Source: Micromonospora violae
Lineage (GTDB): Bacteria; Actinomycetota; Actinomycetes; Mycobacteriales; Micromonosporaceae
DNA: 64,000 nucleotides
Reading direction: 5' to 3'
Assembly: GCF_004217135.1 (NCBI RefSeq)
Contig: NZ_SHKK01000001.1
Coordinates: 6,572,001 to 6,636,000 of the forward strand
Shown one piece after another: positions 38,467 through 50,237 of the stretch. The notes under the pieces are model-generated. The model had not been told where the DNA came from. It worked only from the letters and a program-made list of their open reading frames with translations, and searched no databases. Both the position numbers and the translations under genes were made by a program. How positions within the stretch are numbered: position 1 is the first letter of the stretch; every line of letters begins with the position of its first letter.

Positions 38467-40998
38467 ATGACCTCCGGTCCGGCCGGCGACCCGTTCGATC
38501 GGCTCGGGGTGCGTGGCACACCGGGCCGGCTGCTCGTGCTCACCGCCGCCGTCACGCTGACCGCCCTGGCCGCCGCCGGGGTCGGGTTGACCCTCCCGGT
38601 CCGGTTGCCGGCCGACGACCCGCTCGGCGGTCCGGCCCGCTTCGGCATCGCCGTCGCCGTCCTGGCCCTCGCCCAGCTCGCCCGGCTACGGTTCCGCTCG
38701 GCCGCCGGCATGGTCAGCATCACCTGGGGCGAGGCGGCCCTGATCGTCTGCCTCTACCTCACTCCGGCCGGCTGGGTCCCGTCCGCCACGCTGCTCGGCA
38801 CCGGGCTGGCCTGGACGATGCTGTCCCTGCGCAACGACCGCCGTCCGGCCCTGGAGATCGTCCGGATCGCCGCGTCGCTGGCCGCCGCGTCGGCGCTGGC
38901 CGTCTCCGTGACCACCGCGCTCGGGCGGCCACTGCTCTCTCCTCCCACCCCGATGCTGGCGCTGGCCGTGATCGCCGGTTCGGTGACGTACCTCCTGGTG
39001 ACCGCCTGGCTGAGCGGGGTGACCCTGGGTCTGCGGCACGGGCTGCCGATCGGGCCACCGCTGCTCGCCGCGCTGCGCGGCAAGCTGCTGATGTTCGTTG
39101 GCAACGTGGCGGTCGGCCTGGTGGTGGTCGCGCTGCTGGAGCTCGACCCGCGCTGGTTGCTGTTGCTACCGCCGCTGCTGTGGCTGCTCCAGCAGACCTA
39201 CCGTTACCGGCTGCGCTCCGATCAGGAGCGCCGCACCTGGCGTGCCTTCGCCGAGGCCACCGCGGCCCTCAACCAGCTCGACGAGCGGGGCGTGGCGAGC
39301 GCTGCCGTCACCGGGGCGCTGACGCTGTTCAACGCCGAACTGGTGGACGTCGACGTGGCCCGGGCCGATGGCCGGTGGCACCGCTACCGGGGCGACGCCA
39401 GCGGCCAGCTGGTCGACCGGGAGACGAGCCCACCGGACCAGTCGGAGCCGGACGAGCACGAGCTGAGCCGAGCGCTGTCGGTCGGCGCCGCGCCGGTCGG
39501 TCGGCTGCGGGTGCGGTTCCCCCGCTCAGCCCCGCCGACGGCCCGGGAACGCGACGCGGTGGCCGCCTTCGGCGACGCGCTCGCCGCGGCGCTGCACGAC
39601 GCCGCGACCCACCACGAGCTGCGGGTGGTGACCGCCCGTTCGTCGTACGAGGCGGTGCACGACCCGCTCACCGGGCTCGCCAACCGGGCGGCGATGCTGA
39701 GCAAGGGCGACCAGTCGCTGCGTCAGCTCAGCCACGATCACCCGGTGGCGCTGCTGCTGCTGGACATCAACCAGTTCAAGGAAGTCAACGACACCCTCGG
39801 CCACGCGGCCGGTGATCAGCTGCTCCGGCTCACCGCGAGCCGACTCAACGCGCTGGTCCGCACCGGTGACCTGCTCGGCCGACTCGGCGGCGACGAGTTC
39901 GCCCTGCTGCTCACTGCGGTGCCGGTGCTCGGCGACCGGGCCGCCCCGATGGCCCACGCGTTGCGTCAGGCCCGCGAGATCGCCGAGAGGTTGGCCGCGC
40001 CGACCGAGGTCGCCGGCGTACGGATGTCCATCGAGGTCTCGGTCGGGGTGGTGGTGGCCGCCGCTGGTACCGCGGACCTGACCGAACTGCTGCGGCGGGC
40101 CGACATCGCGATGTACCAGGCCAAGGAGGGCGGCGGCAACGTCGCCGCGTACGACGGCACCCGCGACGCGGCCAGCACTGACCAGCTCGCCCTGCTGGCC
40201 GAGCTACGTGAGGCGTTGACGGTCGATGACCAGTTGGTGCTGGCACTACAGCCGGCGGTCGACCTCGCCACGGGTGCGCCCACCGGGGTGGAGGCGCTGA
40301 TCCGCTGGCAGCACCCCCGGCGTGGGTGGCTGAACCCGGCCGACTTCATCCGGCCGGTGGAGAACAGCGAGCAGCTGGGCACCTTCACCCGGTACGTGCT
40401 GGACAAGGCGCTCAGCGTGGCCGCCGGTTGGGCTCGGGAGGGGTTGGACGTTCCGATCTCGGTCAACCTCTCGGCGCGTAGCCTGCTCGACCCCCGGCTG
40501 CCGACGGAGATCGCCGACGCGCTGCGCCGCCACCAGGTGCCGCCGCACCGGCTCGTTCTTGAGATCACCGAGACGGTGGTGATGAGCGAGCTGGAGGTCA
40601 TCGACGAGGTGTTGGCGACGCTGCGGTCGATGGGCGTGCAACTCGCTGTCGACGACTTCGGCACCGGCTTCTCGTCGCTGACCTTCCTCACCCGGATCGC
40701 GGTGGACGAGTTGAAGGTGGACCGCTCCTTCGTCATCCGAATGACCGACTCGCCGGAGGCCGCCGCGATCGTCCGGACGACCGTGGGCCTCGCGCACGAG
40801 TTGGGGCTGCGGGTGGTCGCCGAAGGGGTCGAGACCGCCGAGCAGCGGATGGCCCTGGCCGAGCTGGGTTGTACCTCCGCCCAGGGGTACCACTTCTTCA
40901 AGCCGATGCCGGCGGACAAGATCGGCGCGGTGTTGGGGTCGCTGCGCGACTCGGCGGAGTCGAACGTGTTCCGGCTCCGCGCCGACGGCGCTTCCTGA
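38467..40998 (+). CDS. Membrane GGDEF-EAL protein (c-di-GMP synthesis and breakdown)
   Basis: The 843-residue protein has about six membrane segments in residues 20-240, then a GAF-like linker, a GGDEF domain and an EAL domain. GGDEF is intact at residues 474-478 (LGGDEF) with an RTGD inhibitory I-site at 465-468. The EAL domain has EAL at 609-611, [30 protein letters not shown] and AEGVET, so all catalytic residues look present. It may therefore switch between diguanylate cyclase and phosphodiesterase activity in response to a membrane signal. It is inserted between the Rv1083- and Rv1084-like genes. Confidence 0.93.
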   Translation: MTSGPAGDPFDRLGVRGTPGRLLVLTAAVTLTALAAAGVGLTLPVRLPADDPLGGPARFGIAVAVLALAQLARLRFRSAAGMVSITWGEAALIVCLYLTPAGWVPSATLLGTGLAWTMLSLRNDRRPALEIVRIAASLAAASALAVSVTTALGRPLLSPPTPMLALAVIAGSVTYLLVTAWLSGVTLGLRHGLPIGPPLLAALRGKLLMFVGNVAVGLVVVALLELDPRWLLLLPPLLWLLQQTYRYRLRSDQERRTWRAFAEATAALNQLDERGVASAAVTGALTLFNAELVDVDVARADGRWHRYRGDASGQLVDRETSPPDQSEPDEHELSRALSVGAAPVGRLRVRFPRSAPPTARERDAVAAFGDALAAALHDAATHHELRVVTARSSYEAVHDPLTGLANRAAMLSKGDQSLRQLSHDHPVALLLLDINQFKEVNDTLGHAAGDQLLRLTASRLNALVRTGDLLGRLGGDEFALLLTAVPVLGDRAAPMAHALRQAREIAERLAAPTEVAGVRMSIEVSVGVVVAAAGTADLTELLRRADIAMYQAKEGGGNVAAYDGTRDAASTDQLALLAELREALTVDDQLVLALQPAVDLATGAPTGVEALIRWQHPRRGWLNPADFIRPVENSEQLGTFTRYVLDKALSVAAGWAREGLDVPISVNLSARSLLDPRLPTEIADALRRHQVPPHRLVLEITETVVMSELEVIDEVLATLRSMGVQLAVDDFGTGFSSLTFLTRIAVDELKVDRSFVIRMTDSPEAAAIVRTTVGLAHELGLRVVAEGVETAEQRMALAELGCTSAQGYHFFKPMPADKIGAVLGSLRDSAESNVFRLRADGAS

Positions 40999-41050
40999 CC
41001 GTCCGGGTGGAGCCCGCGCGGTCCGCGCCGGGGGTGGCTATGGTCGTCAG

Positions 41051-43087
<2,037 letters not shown>

Positions 43088-43209
43088 ACGCACGGCCACG
43101 CCCGGTAATCGTCCACGCCGCCCGCCGGGTGGTCTCCCCAGCGCGTCCCGAGGTGGATCGCCAGCCCTCCGGGTGGGCACGTCGGCGGCCCGGATAGGCT
43201 GGCCGCGCT

Positions 43210-44385
43210 ATGGATTCCCGTACCGGTCTGCCAGTTGTCGGCATGGTGGGTGGCGGCCAGTTGGCCCGGATGACCCACCAAGCCGCGATCGCCCTCGGCC
43301 AGTCACTGCGTGTGCTCGCGACCGCCCCCGACGACGGCGCGGCGCTGGTCGCCGCCGACGTCCAGTACGGCGACCACACCGACCTGGCCGCCCTGCGCAC
43401 CTTCGCCAAGGGCTGCGACGTCGTCACCTTCGACCACGAGCATGTGCCCTCCGAGCACATCCGCACGCTGGCGGCGGAAGGGGTGTCCCTGTACCCGCCG
43501 GCGGACGCGCTGCTGCACGCCCAGGACAAGCAGGTCATGCGGGAACGCCTGACCGAGCTGGGTGCGCCCAACCCGGCCTGGCGTCCGGTCGGGGAGCCGG
43601 CGGACCTCGTCGGCTTCGGCGAACAGGTCGGCTGGCCGGTGGTGCTCAAGGCGGCCCAGGGTGGGTACGACGGCCGGGGCGTCTGGATGGTCGACGACGC
43701 CGCTCAGGCCACCGAGCTGGCGACAACGCTGCTCGCTGGCGGCACCCGGCTGATCGTCGAGGAGCGGGTGCCGCTGCGGCGGGAGTTGGCCGTGCAGGTG
43801 GCCCGTTCGCCGTTCGGTCAGGTGGCCGCGTACCCGGTGGTAGAGACGGTGCAGCGCGACGGCATCAACGTGGAGGTGCTGGCCCCGGCACCCGGCCTGG
43901 ACGCGGAGCTGGCGGTCTCCGCGCAGCAGCTCGCCATCGACCTGGCCACCGCGCTCGGGGTGGTCGGCCTGCTGGCGGTGGAGCTGTTCGAGGTGCGCGA
44001 CGACGCCGGCCGGCCCGCGATCGTGGTCAACGAGCTGGCGATGCGTCCGCACAACTCCGGGCACTGGACCATCGAGGGCGCTCGGACGTCGCAGTTCGAG
44101 CAGCACCTGCGGGCCGTACTGGACTACCCGATGGGTGACACCGCGCTGACCGCCCCGGTGGTGGTGTCGGCGAACGTGCTCGGTGGTGAGCCGGGCGGAA
44201 TGTCGATCGACGAGCGGTTGCACCACCTCTTCGCCGCCGAGCCGGGCGCCAAGGTGCACCTGTACGGCAAGCAGGTGCGACCCGGCCGCAAGATCGGGCA
44301 CGTCACCGTGCTCGGTGACGACCTGGACGACCTGCGGGCCCGGGCCGCCAGGGCGGCGCGCTGGCTGCGCGAGGGGCACGAGTGA
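43210..44385 (+). CDS. purK: N5-carboxyaminoimidazole ribonucleotide synthase
   Basis: The 391-residue ATP-grasp enzyme carboxylates AIR with bicarbonate to N5-CAIR in purine synthesis. The N-terminal [11 protein letters not shown], the ATP-grasp loop [13 protein letters not shown], and the C-terminal ELFEV with [17 protein letters not shown] are diagnostic. TAGGCT at 43195-43200 lies nine bases before the ATG with no ribosome site. The product is used by PurE, encoded just downstream. Confidence 0.96.
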   Translation: MDSRTGLPVVGMVGGGQLARMTHQAAIALGQSLRVLATAPDDGAALVAADVQYGDHTDLAALRTFAKGCDVVTFDHEHVPSEHIRTLAAEGVSLYPPADALLHAQDKQVMRERLTELGAPNPAWRPVGEPADLVGFGEQVGWPVVLKAAQGGYDGRGVWMVDDAAQATELATTLLAGGTRLIVEERVPLRRELAVQVARSPFGQVAAYPVVETVQRDGINVEVLAPAPGLDAELAVSAQQLAIDLATALGVVGLLAVELFEVRDDAGRPAIVVNELAMRPHNSGHWTIEGARTSQFEQHLRAVLDYPMGDTALTAPVVVSANVLGGEPGGMSIDERLHHLFAAEPGAKVHLYGKQVRPGRKIGHVTVLGDDLDDLRARAARAARWLREGHE

Positions 44386-44417
44386 GCCACGGTTTCGGGC
44401 ACGAGGAGAGGGCCGCA

Positions 44418-44909
44418 ATGAGCACGGTTGGCTTGATCATGGGCAGTGACTCGGACTGGCCGACCATGCGGGCCGCCGCCGAGGTGCTGGACGAGTTCGG
44501 TGTGGCGTACGAGGTGCGGGTGATCTCGGCGCACCGGACTCCCGTCGCCATGATCGAGTACGGACGCGACGCCGCCGCCCGGGGCCTCAAGGTGATCATC
44601 GCGGGGGCTGGGGGTGCCGCCGCGCTGCCCGGCATGGTCGCCTCGGTGACGCCGCTGCCGGTGATCGGTGTGCCGGTGCCGCTGAAGCACCTCGACGGCA
44701 TGGACTCACTGCTGTCGATCGTGCAGATGCCGGCCGGGATCCCGGTCGCGACCGTGTCGATCGGCAACGCCCGCAATGCCGGCCTGCTCGCCGTACGGAT
44801 CCTCGGCGCCAGTGACGAGGTCCTGCGCGCCAAGATGACGACCTACCAGCAGGATCTGGAAGAGCTGGTAGCGACCAAGGAAGCCGCCCTCCGCGCCACC
44901 CTGTCGTAA
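44418..44909 (+). CDS. purE: N5-carboxyaminoimidazole ribonucleotide mutase
   Basis: The 163-residue class I PurE shifts the carboxyl group of N5-CAIR to give [21 protein letters not shown] and [11 protein letters not shown] are the family motifs, with the catalytic His in SAHRTP. ATG 44418 follows GAGGAG by about nine bases and is preferred to the GTG at 44382 that overlaps the purK stop. In mycobacteria fadE25 follows; here a large membrane gene and ugd intervene before the acyl-CoA dehydrogenase. Confidence 0.96.
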   Translation: MSTVGLIMGSDSDWPTMRAAAEVLDEFGVAYEVRVISAHRTPVAMIEYGRDAAARGLKVIIAGAGGAAALPGMVASVTPLPVIGVPVPLKHLDGMDSLLSIVQMPAGIPVATVSIGNARNAGLLAVRILGASDEVLRAKMTTYQQDLEELVATKEAALRATLS

Positions 44910-44952
44910 CCTGCCCCACCCCGCTGCCCCAGCCGCGCATCCTCACGAACCC

Positions 44953-45032
44953 GACCCCGTCGGCCCCGCCGCGACCCCGTCGGCCCCGCCGCGACCCCGT
45001 CGGCCCCGTCGCGACCCCGTCGACCCCCGTCG
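44953..45032 (+). repeat. 20-bp tandem repeat, four units, next to element B
   Basis: The unit GACCCCGTCGGCCCCGCCGC starts at 44953, 44973, 44993 and 45013; the last two units carry substitutions and the fourth runs into the left arm of the family 1 element. The tract is strongly C-rich on the plus strand. Confidence 0.85.
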
Positions 45033-45102
45033 ATCATGGAGTTGTGGTGCCCGATAAGGGCGCTTTTGTGGCTTTTGTCCCCCACCACAACTCCATGATC
45101 GA
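45030..45102. repeat. Family 1 inverted-repeat element, copy B (73 bp)
   Basis: Perfect 20-bp arms at 45030-45049 (TCGATCATGGAGTTGTGGTG) and 45083-45102 extend by two more pairs outward and enclose exactly 33 bp. It sits between the convergent purE and SCO7613-like genes. Left flank is C-rich, right flank G-rich with GGCGCGGGGCCGAG-type repeats. Core sequence does not resemble that of copies A and C. Confidence 0.9.
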
Positions 45103-45191
45103 CGCGGAGGGGGCCGGAGGCGCGGGGCCGAGGGCGCGGGGCCGAGGGCGCGGGGGCGAAGGCACGGGCCGAAGGCACGGGGGCCTTTGAT

Positions 45192-48100
45192 TCACCTCAT
45201 GCCGCGGAGGGCGGTCTGGAGGCGTTCTTGGGCTCGGCGGCGGCGTTCGTTGCTTGCGCCGAGCACCAACAGCAGGATGCCGACCGGGATCAGCGCCAGC
45301 CATGGACCCAGGCTGAACAGGGCGTGGATCGCCGTGATCGCGGTTACCGACGCGCCGACGATCACCGGGGCCTGCTGCCGACTGGACGAGCCGAAGATCA
45401 GCACCGCGACCGCGCCGAGCAGCAGCAGCATCTGCCGCATCGTGCTGGACTCGGTGGCCAGCACGATGGCCAGCGTCGGCACGAACGCCGCGACCAACGC
45501 CGGTCCGTACGCCACCCAACTGCTCATGTCCGGCCGGTGGCGCAGCTCCAGGACGCCGACGAGGAGGGCCAACGCAGCGAAGGGCAGCGTGTACGCCTCG
45601 GGCAGCGCCACGTGGGCGACTCGCATCAGGATCCACCATGCGGTGATCTCACAGACCACCACCGACCAGAACAGGATGTGGCGTTCCACCGGTCGGCGGC
45701 CGGGTCGGGTAGCCGCCACCCCGAGGACAGCGCCCCAGGCGGCCAGCAGGGCGGCGATGTGACGGGGCGAGTCGAAGGCGAGGGCCAGCGCGATCAGCGC
45801 CGCCGCGTAACCGCTCCATTCCACCGTCGAGGCCTCCCGCTGCGCCTCCGGACGGCGTAGCCGGGGCAGGGTCGCGGCGAGCACCTGGAGGACCGCGCCG
45901 ACGGCCAGCACCCCGAACGCGGACCAGACCGCCGCCAGCCCGGCGACCAGGCCGGCGGTGAGCACGAAGAGCTGCGCCATGAGCGACGCGAAGAGCCAGC
46001 CGAGGATGCGGGCCCGCTGGGTGGTCCCGAACAGCGCCGCCACCGCGCCCACCCCGACCGCGCTGCCCAGGGTGAACACGGTCATCTGCCGGTCAGCGAG
46101 GCTGCCGGCGAGCCCGGCGCTGCCACCAGCCAGGCCGATGGCGAACACCAGCACCCGGGCCAGCCGCAGCGAACGGGCCGGTTCGACCAGCGGCGGCGGT
46201 GGGGTCAGCGCGAGACCGAGCATCGCGATGGTGAAGACGGCGAGCGCGGCGACGGTGCTGGCGGGCCAGCCCTGGCCCAGCGCGAGGGGTGAAATCAGCA
46301 GTGTGACGGCCGCCCCGGGCAGCACCACCGGTACGGCCCGGGAGCGCCGCCCGCCGCTGAACCCGGTGGCGGCCAGCGCGGCGGTCGCGGTGAGCAGCAG
46401 CGCCGTCAGCACGTGGGTCGGATTGACCACGTCCGGCGGTGGAGTGAGCAACTGCGGCGGCGGGCCCTGCCAGATCCGGGTCAGGGTGCGGTGCGGCTCG
46501 ACCAGGGCGGTGACCAGCGCGGGCGCGATCGAGGCGAGGGCCAGCGCGGTCGGCAGCGCCGCAGCGGCCAGCGCGCCCGCGGCCGGGCTGACTCGCCACC
46601 GCCGTCGCTCCGGGTCGTCCGGCAGTCGCCGTAGCGCGCCGTCGAGTCGTACCGCCCAGCGCCGGACCGGTTGGGCGGCCCCGGTGGGCGGCACGGTGGC
46701 CGCGCGGATCAGCTCGGCCAGCACGCCGAGCAGGGCGGCGGCGGCCGCGTAGACGCCTGCGGCGAGGCCGGTGGGGATGGCGGCGAGGGCGCTGATGGTG
46801 GCCCCGCCGACCACCGCCACGCTGACCCAGGGCAGGTATTGCGGCACCTGCCGGCGGACCGCGGCCACGGCGGCCAGGCCGAGGCTGGTCGCGGCCAGCG
46901 CGGCGGTCAGCACCACCTGCGCCGAGTGTTCGAACTCGGCGGCCAGTGCCGCCACCGCACCGGGGAGGGCCAGCAGGGCCGCACCGATCGCCGCGCCACC
47001 GATCTGCGCCAGGTGCGGCGGCATCCCCTCGGTGTCGATGTCGGTGACCTGTGGGCCGGCGAGGACGCGGGCCAGCGTGGCGACCACTACGCCGATCAGG
47101 GCGATGCTGCCCAGCGCCAGGGCGGTGGTCCACGGGCGTACCAGCCCGGCTCCGGCGGCGTGCAGCGCCACCACCCCGGCCACGGTGGCCCGGGACAGCC
47201 CGGCGCGCGCCTCTTCGGTGGCCACCGCGGCCATGCCGAACACGGTGGCGACCATTCCGCCGACCAGGACCGGCGACCACCAGGCCAGATCGAAGGCGGC
47301 CGGCGCGCCGATCGTGGCGAGCACCACCGCCACACCGGACACGTCCCAGCGCCAGGGCGGCGGGAGCAGGATGCCGGCGGCGAGGGCCAGCAGCGCCAAC
47401 GCGACCGGGGCCTGCCAGGTGGCACCGCCGACGGGGGCCGCCGGCCAGCCGCTCAGGTCGCCGCCCCAGATCGGACCGGGGGTGGCCAGCACGCCGACTC
47501 CACCGCGCACCGCCGACCAGCCGGCGAGTACGCCGATCAGGGCACCACCGACGGCGAGACCGAGGACCGGCCCGCGTCGCCACTCCTCCGGCATGCTGCG
47601 GGCACCCACCGCGACCACCAGGAGCAGCGCGGACGCGACCGCCAGCTGCCCACCCGGGGCGAGGACCGCCCCGATCCGTACCAGCGTGGCGATCAGCGCG
47701 GTGGTGACCGCCGCGGCGGCCAGGTCCGAGCCGTCGAGGGTGAGGTCGGCTCGGCGGCCCGCGTCGATGGACGGCGCCAGGAAGAGCAGCACGGCCGCGA
47801 CCAGCAGGAGCGCGCCGACCCAGGCGTCGGCGACGGTCGCGCCGGGCGCGCCGAACGCGGCGGCGGTGACCATCAGCGCGCCCAGTCCGGTGCCGACCGA
47901 CAGCGGAGCGGGGATGTGCCGCTGGGAGACCTGCACGACGGCGGCGTAGCCGAGGGTCACGCAGACGGCCAGGAAGCTGGCCGCCAGGACCGGGACGGCC
48001 GCCTCTCGGAGGCTCGCCGGGGTGGGGGTCGGGTCGCTCGGCATGGTCGCGGCCACGAACGCGGCCACCGCCCCGGGCAGCGCGAACGCGGCACCACCGG

Positions 48101-50087
48101 CGGCCCAGGCGGTCACCGTGTCGGAGGCCGCCGAGGCGATCCGGACCCGGGACGCCAGCGCGACCATCGTGCCGGCCACGAACAGGGTGATCAGGACCGC
48201 GGCCGTGAGGGTGGGGCTGGACAGGCTGGCACCCGCGCCGAACAGGCCGACCACGGCCGCCCCGATGGAGTGCGCCACCGCGGCCCGGTCGGTGCGGGCG
48301 GAGAGCCCGATGACCCCGATGCCGATCGCGGTGGCCACCATCGGCCAGGGTGCCATCGCCCAGCCGAGACCGAACGAGGCGGGCACGGCGAGCGCGGTCA
48401 GCGCCGCGCCGGCGACCGCGAACTCCCGGCGGATCTCGGTGGGCAGGGCCAGCACCGCCGCGATGGTGAGCAGGAACGCGGCAGCCGCGAGCTGCCAGGT
48501 GGTCGGCCCGACCGCGGCGGCCAACTCGCCCGGGTACCGGCTGAGGTCGGGGTTCCAGGCGGGCAGGGCCGCACGGACGGCTGCCACCCCGGCGCGCAGC
48601 GCGCCGCCGGCGACCAGCAGACCGCTGACGGTCAGCGCCACCGCGGAGGCGATCTGTGGGCCACGTCGGGCCGCCTCCGGAACCGCGCGCACCGCCAGCC
48701 CGGTCAGCGTGATGACCGCCGCGATCAGCAGCAGCGCCCGGCCGGGGAACGCCACCGACGCGATTCGGCTGAGCGCGCCGATCACGGCCAGGGTGACGAT
48801 GCCGGCCGCCACGTCGGGCAGCGGCGGGCGACGCAGCACCAGCGCGCCGCCCAGCCCGATCATGGCGGCCAGCAGGAGCACCACCCCGGCGCCGGTCGCG
48901 TTCGGCACGGTCTGGGCCCGCAGCAGGGCGGTGACCGCGTACGCCAGTGCGACGGCGACCGCCAGCGCGTGCAGCAACCAGGTCAGCTCACCCAGGCCGG
49001 GCACCGGGCGGGTCGGCCGCGGGTCGGCCGAGCCCACAGTGGCGTCGACCAGCTCGGCGGCCTCCTCCGGGTCACCCTCCGGCCGGCTCTCGGCGTCGCG
49101 TTGGCGGGGTGCCGACGGCGTGCGCGGCACGGGCAGGTCCTGCCGGACGGGGCGTTCCACGGTCACGCCGGAGCGGGCCAGGCCGAGGTTGACGAGGGCG
49201 ACCAGGGCCAGCACCAGCGCCCAGCCACCCGGGCCGGTGATCTGGTCGTACGCCAGCAGCGGCAGCACCGGCTGGGCGGCGAGCACGGTGGCGAAGCGGG
49301 GCGCGCGCAGATCCGTCCAACCGGCGTACCCGATCGAGACGGCGGCGGTGACCGCGAAGATCACCCCGGCGAAGACGGTGGCGGAGGCGCCGTCGGTGCC
49401 GATGCGGTCCACCGCCCAGAGGGCGTTGCCGGCGAGCGGCACCAGCAGCAGGCCGACCGCGGCGATGGTCTCGGCGGTCGAGGTGAGCCCGCGCCGGGCC
49501 AGCGCCGGTGGGGCGAGCAGCATCAGGACGGTGGCCAGGAGCAGGATGCCGAGCCGGGCGAGCGCGTCCATCGAACTGGTGGCCACCGCGGCGAAGACCA
49601 CCGCGGCCACTGCGAGCAGCAGCGCGCCCAGCCCGAGAGGGATGTTCTGCACCTCGCGGGAGGACGCCTCCGGCGGGTGCTCCGGGTCGTCCACGTCCAG
49701 CCAGGTGGCCCGGGGCGGGGGCGGCGGCGGATCGTCCGGGGAGGGTGGAGTGCCCTGGCGGGGCACCCGGGGCGGCGCTCCGGTGGTGGCTGTCGGTGGA
49801 CGCCGGCCGGGACGGCGGCGGAGCACCCGGCGTGGCCGGGTGGCCTGCTTGAGCCGCTCCTCGCCGGCGTGGGCGAGGATGTCCCGCTGGAAGAGCGCCG
49901 CCTGCATCTTGGCGGCGATCTGCCGCTGCTCGCGCGCGATGGCGGCGTCGCGCGCCTTCATCTCCGCGATCGAACGCTCAATGTCGGCCAGGTGCTCGAC
50001 CCACTGTGGTTGATCTGCCCCACAGTGCGGGCAGCGAACGGCCGGCTTGATCTCCCGGCCGCACGAGGAGCATTGAAAGGTCGCCAC
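45192..50087 (-). CDS. Giant polytopic membrane protein with zinc ribbon (SCO7613-like)
   Basis: The 1631-residue protein opens with a zinc ribbon (FQCSSCGREIKPAVRCPHCG), a short coiled coil, a Pro/Arg-rich linker and then an unbroken series of some forty or more hydrophobic segments to the C-terminus. Internal similarity between segments suggests growth by duplication. The layout matches the SCO7613 C-terminal-domain membrane proteins of actinomycetes, whose role is unknown. GTG 50087 begins the zinc ribbon and follows a GGAGGGG tract. It lies between purE and ugd, splitting a block that is contiguous in mycobacteria. Confidence 0.8.
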   Translation of the reverse strand: MATFQCSSCGREIKPAVRCPHCGADQPQWVEHLADIERSIAEMKARDAAIAREQRQIAAKMQAALFQRDILAHAGEERLKQATRPRRVLRRRPGRRPPTATTGAPPRVPRQGTPPSPDDPPPPPPRATWLDVDDPEHPPEASSREVQNIPLGLGALLLAVAAVVFAAVATSSMDALARLGILLLATVLMLLAPPALARRGLTSTAETIAAVGLLLVPLAGNALWAVDRIGTDGASATVFAGVIFAVTAAVSIGYAGWTDLRAPRFATVLAAQPVLPLLAYDQITGPGGWALVLALVALVNLGLARSGVTVERPVRQDLPVPRTPSAPRQRDAESRPEGDPEEAAELVDATVGSADPRPTRPVPGLGELTWLLHALAVAVALAYAVTALLRAQTVPNATGAGVVLLLAAMIGLGGALVLRRPPLPDVAAGIVTLAVIGALSRIASVAFPGRALLLIAAVITLTGLAVRAVPEAARRGPQIASAVALTVSGLLVAGGALRAGVAAVRAALPAWNPDLSRYPGELAAAVGPTTWQLAAAAFLLTIAAVLALPTEIRREFAVAGAALTALAVPASFGLGWAMAPWPMVATAIGIGVIGLSARTDRAAVAHSIGAAVVGLFGAGASLSSPTLTAAVLITLFVAGTMVALASRVRIASAASDTVTAWAAGGAAFALPGAVAAFVAATMPSDPTPTPASLREAAVPVLAASFLAVCVTLGYAAVVQVSQRHIPAPLSVGTGLGALMVTAAAFGAPGATVADAWVGALLLVAAVLLFLAPSIDAGRRADLTLDGSDLAAAAVTTALIATLVRIGAVLAPGGQLAVASALLLVVAVGARSMPEEWRRGPVLGLAVGGALIGVLAGWSAVRGGVGVLATPGPIWGGDLSGWPAAPVGGATWQAPVALALLALAAGILLPPPWRWDVSGVAVVLATIGAPAAFDLAWWSPVLVGGMVATVFGMAAVATEEARAGLSRATVAGVVALHAAGAGLVRPWTTALALGSIALIGVVVATLARVLAGPQVTDIDTEGMPPHLAQIGGAAIGAALLALPGAVAALAAEFEHSAQVVLTAALAATSLGLAAVAAVRRQVPQYLPWVSVAVVGGATISALAAIPTGLAAGVYAAAAALLGVLAELIRAATVPPTGAAQPVRRWAVRLDGALRRLPDDPERRRWRVSPAAGALAAAALPTALALASIAPALVTALVEPHRTLTRIWQGPPPQLLTPPPDVVNPTHVLTALLLTATAALAATGFSGGRRSRAVPVVLPGAAVTLLISPLALGQGWPASTVAALAVFTIAMLGLALTPPPPLVEPARSLRLARVLVFAIGLAGGSAGLAGSLADRQMTVFTLGSAVGVGAVAALFGTTQRARILGWLFASLMAQLFVLTAGLVAGLAAVWSAFGVLAVGAVLQVLAATLPRLRRPEAQREASTVEWSGYAAALIALALAFDSPRHIAALLAAWGAVLGVAATRPGRRPVERHILFWSVVVCEITAWWILMRVAHVALPEAYTLPFAALALLVGVLELRHRPDMSSWVAYGPALVAAFVPTLAIVLATESSTMRQMLLLLGAVAVLIFGSSSRQQAPVIVGASVTAITAIHALFSLGPWLALIPVGILLLVLGASNERRRRAQERLQTALRGMR

Positions 50088-50185
50088 GACACCCCTCCAC
50101 CCGCACTGTGGACTCCCACTGTCGCAGCATGCCCAAAGCTGGCGCGGATTTCGACTCTTGTCGGCGGGTCCGGGGCAAACAACGA

Positions 50186-50224
50186 CACCGGCCGGCCATC
50201 GAGGTGTTCGATGACCGGCCGGTG
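50186..50224 (-). terminator. Hairpin terminator after ugd
   Basis: CACCGGCCGGCCATCGA and TCGATGACCGGCCGGTG pair over 17 positions with one G-U and a five-base loop; CGAC/GTCG extends it outward across a small bulge. On the minus strand it is followed by TTGTTTG. It separates ugd from the downstream giant membrane protein gene. Confidence 0.8.
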
Positions 50225-50237
50225 GGCGTCGTTTTCG

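Noticed and set aside
44382..44417. GTG 44382 overlapping the purK stop as the purE start
   Set aside because: A ribosome site GAGGAG nine bases before ATG 44418 and the conserved PurE N-terminus favour the later start, although coupling cannot be excluded.
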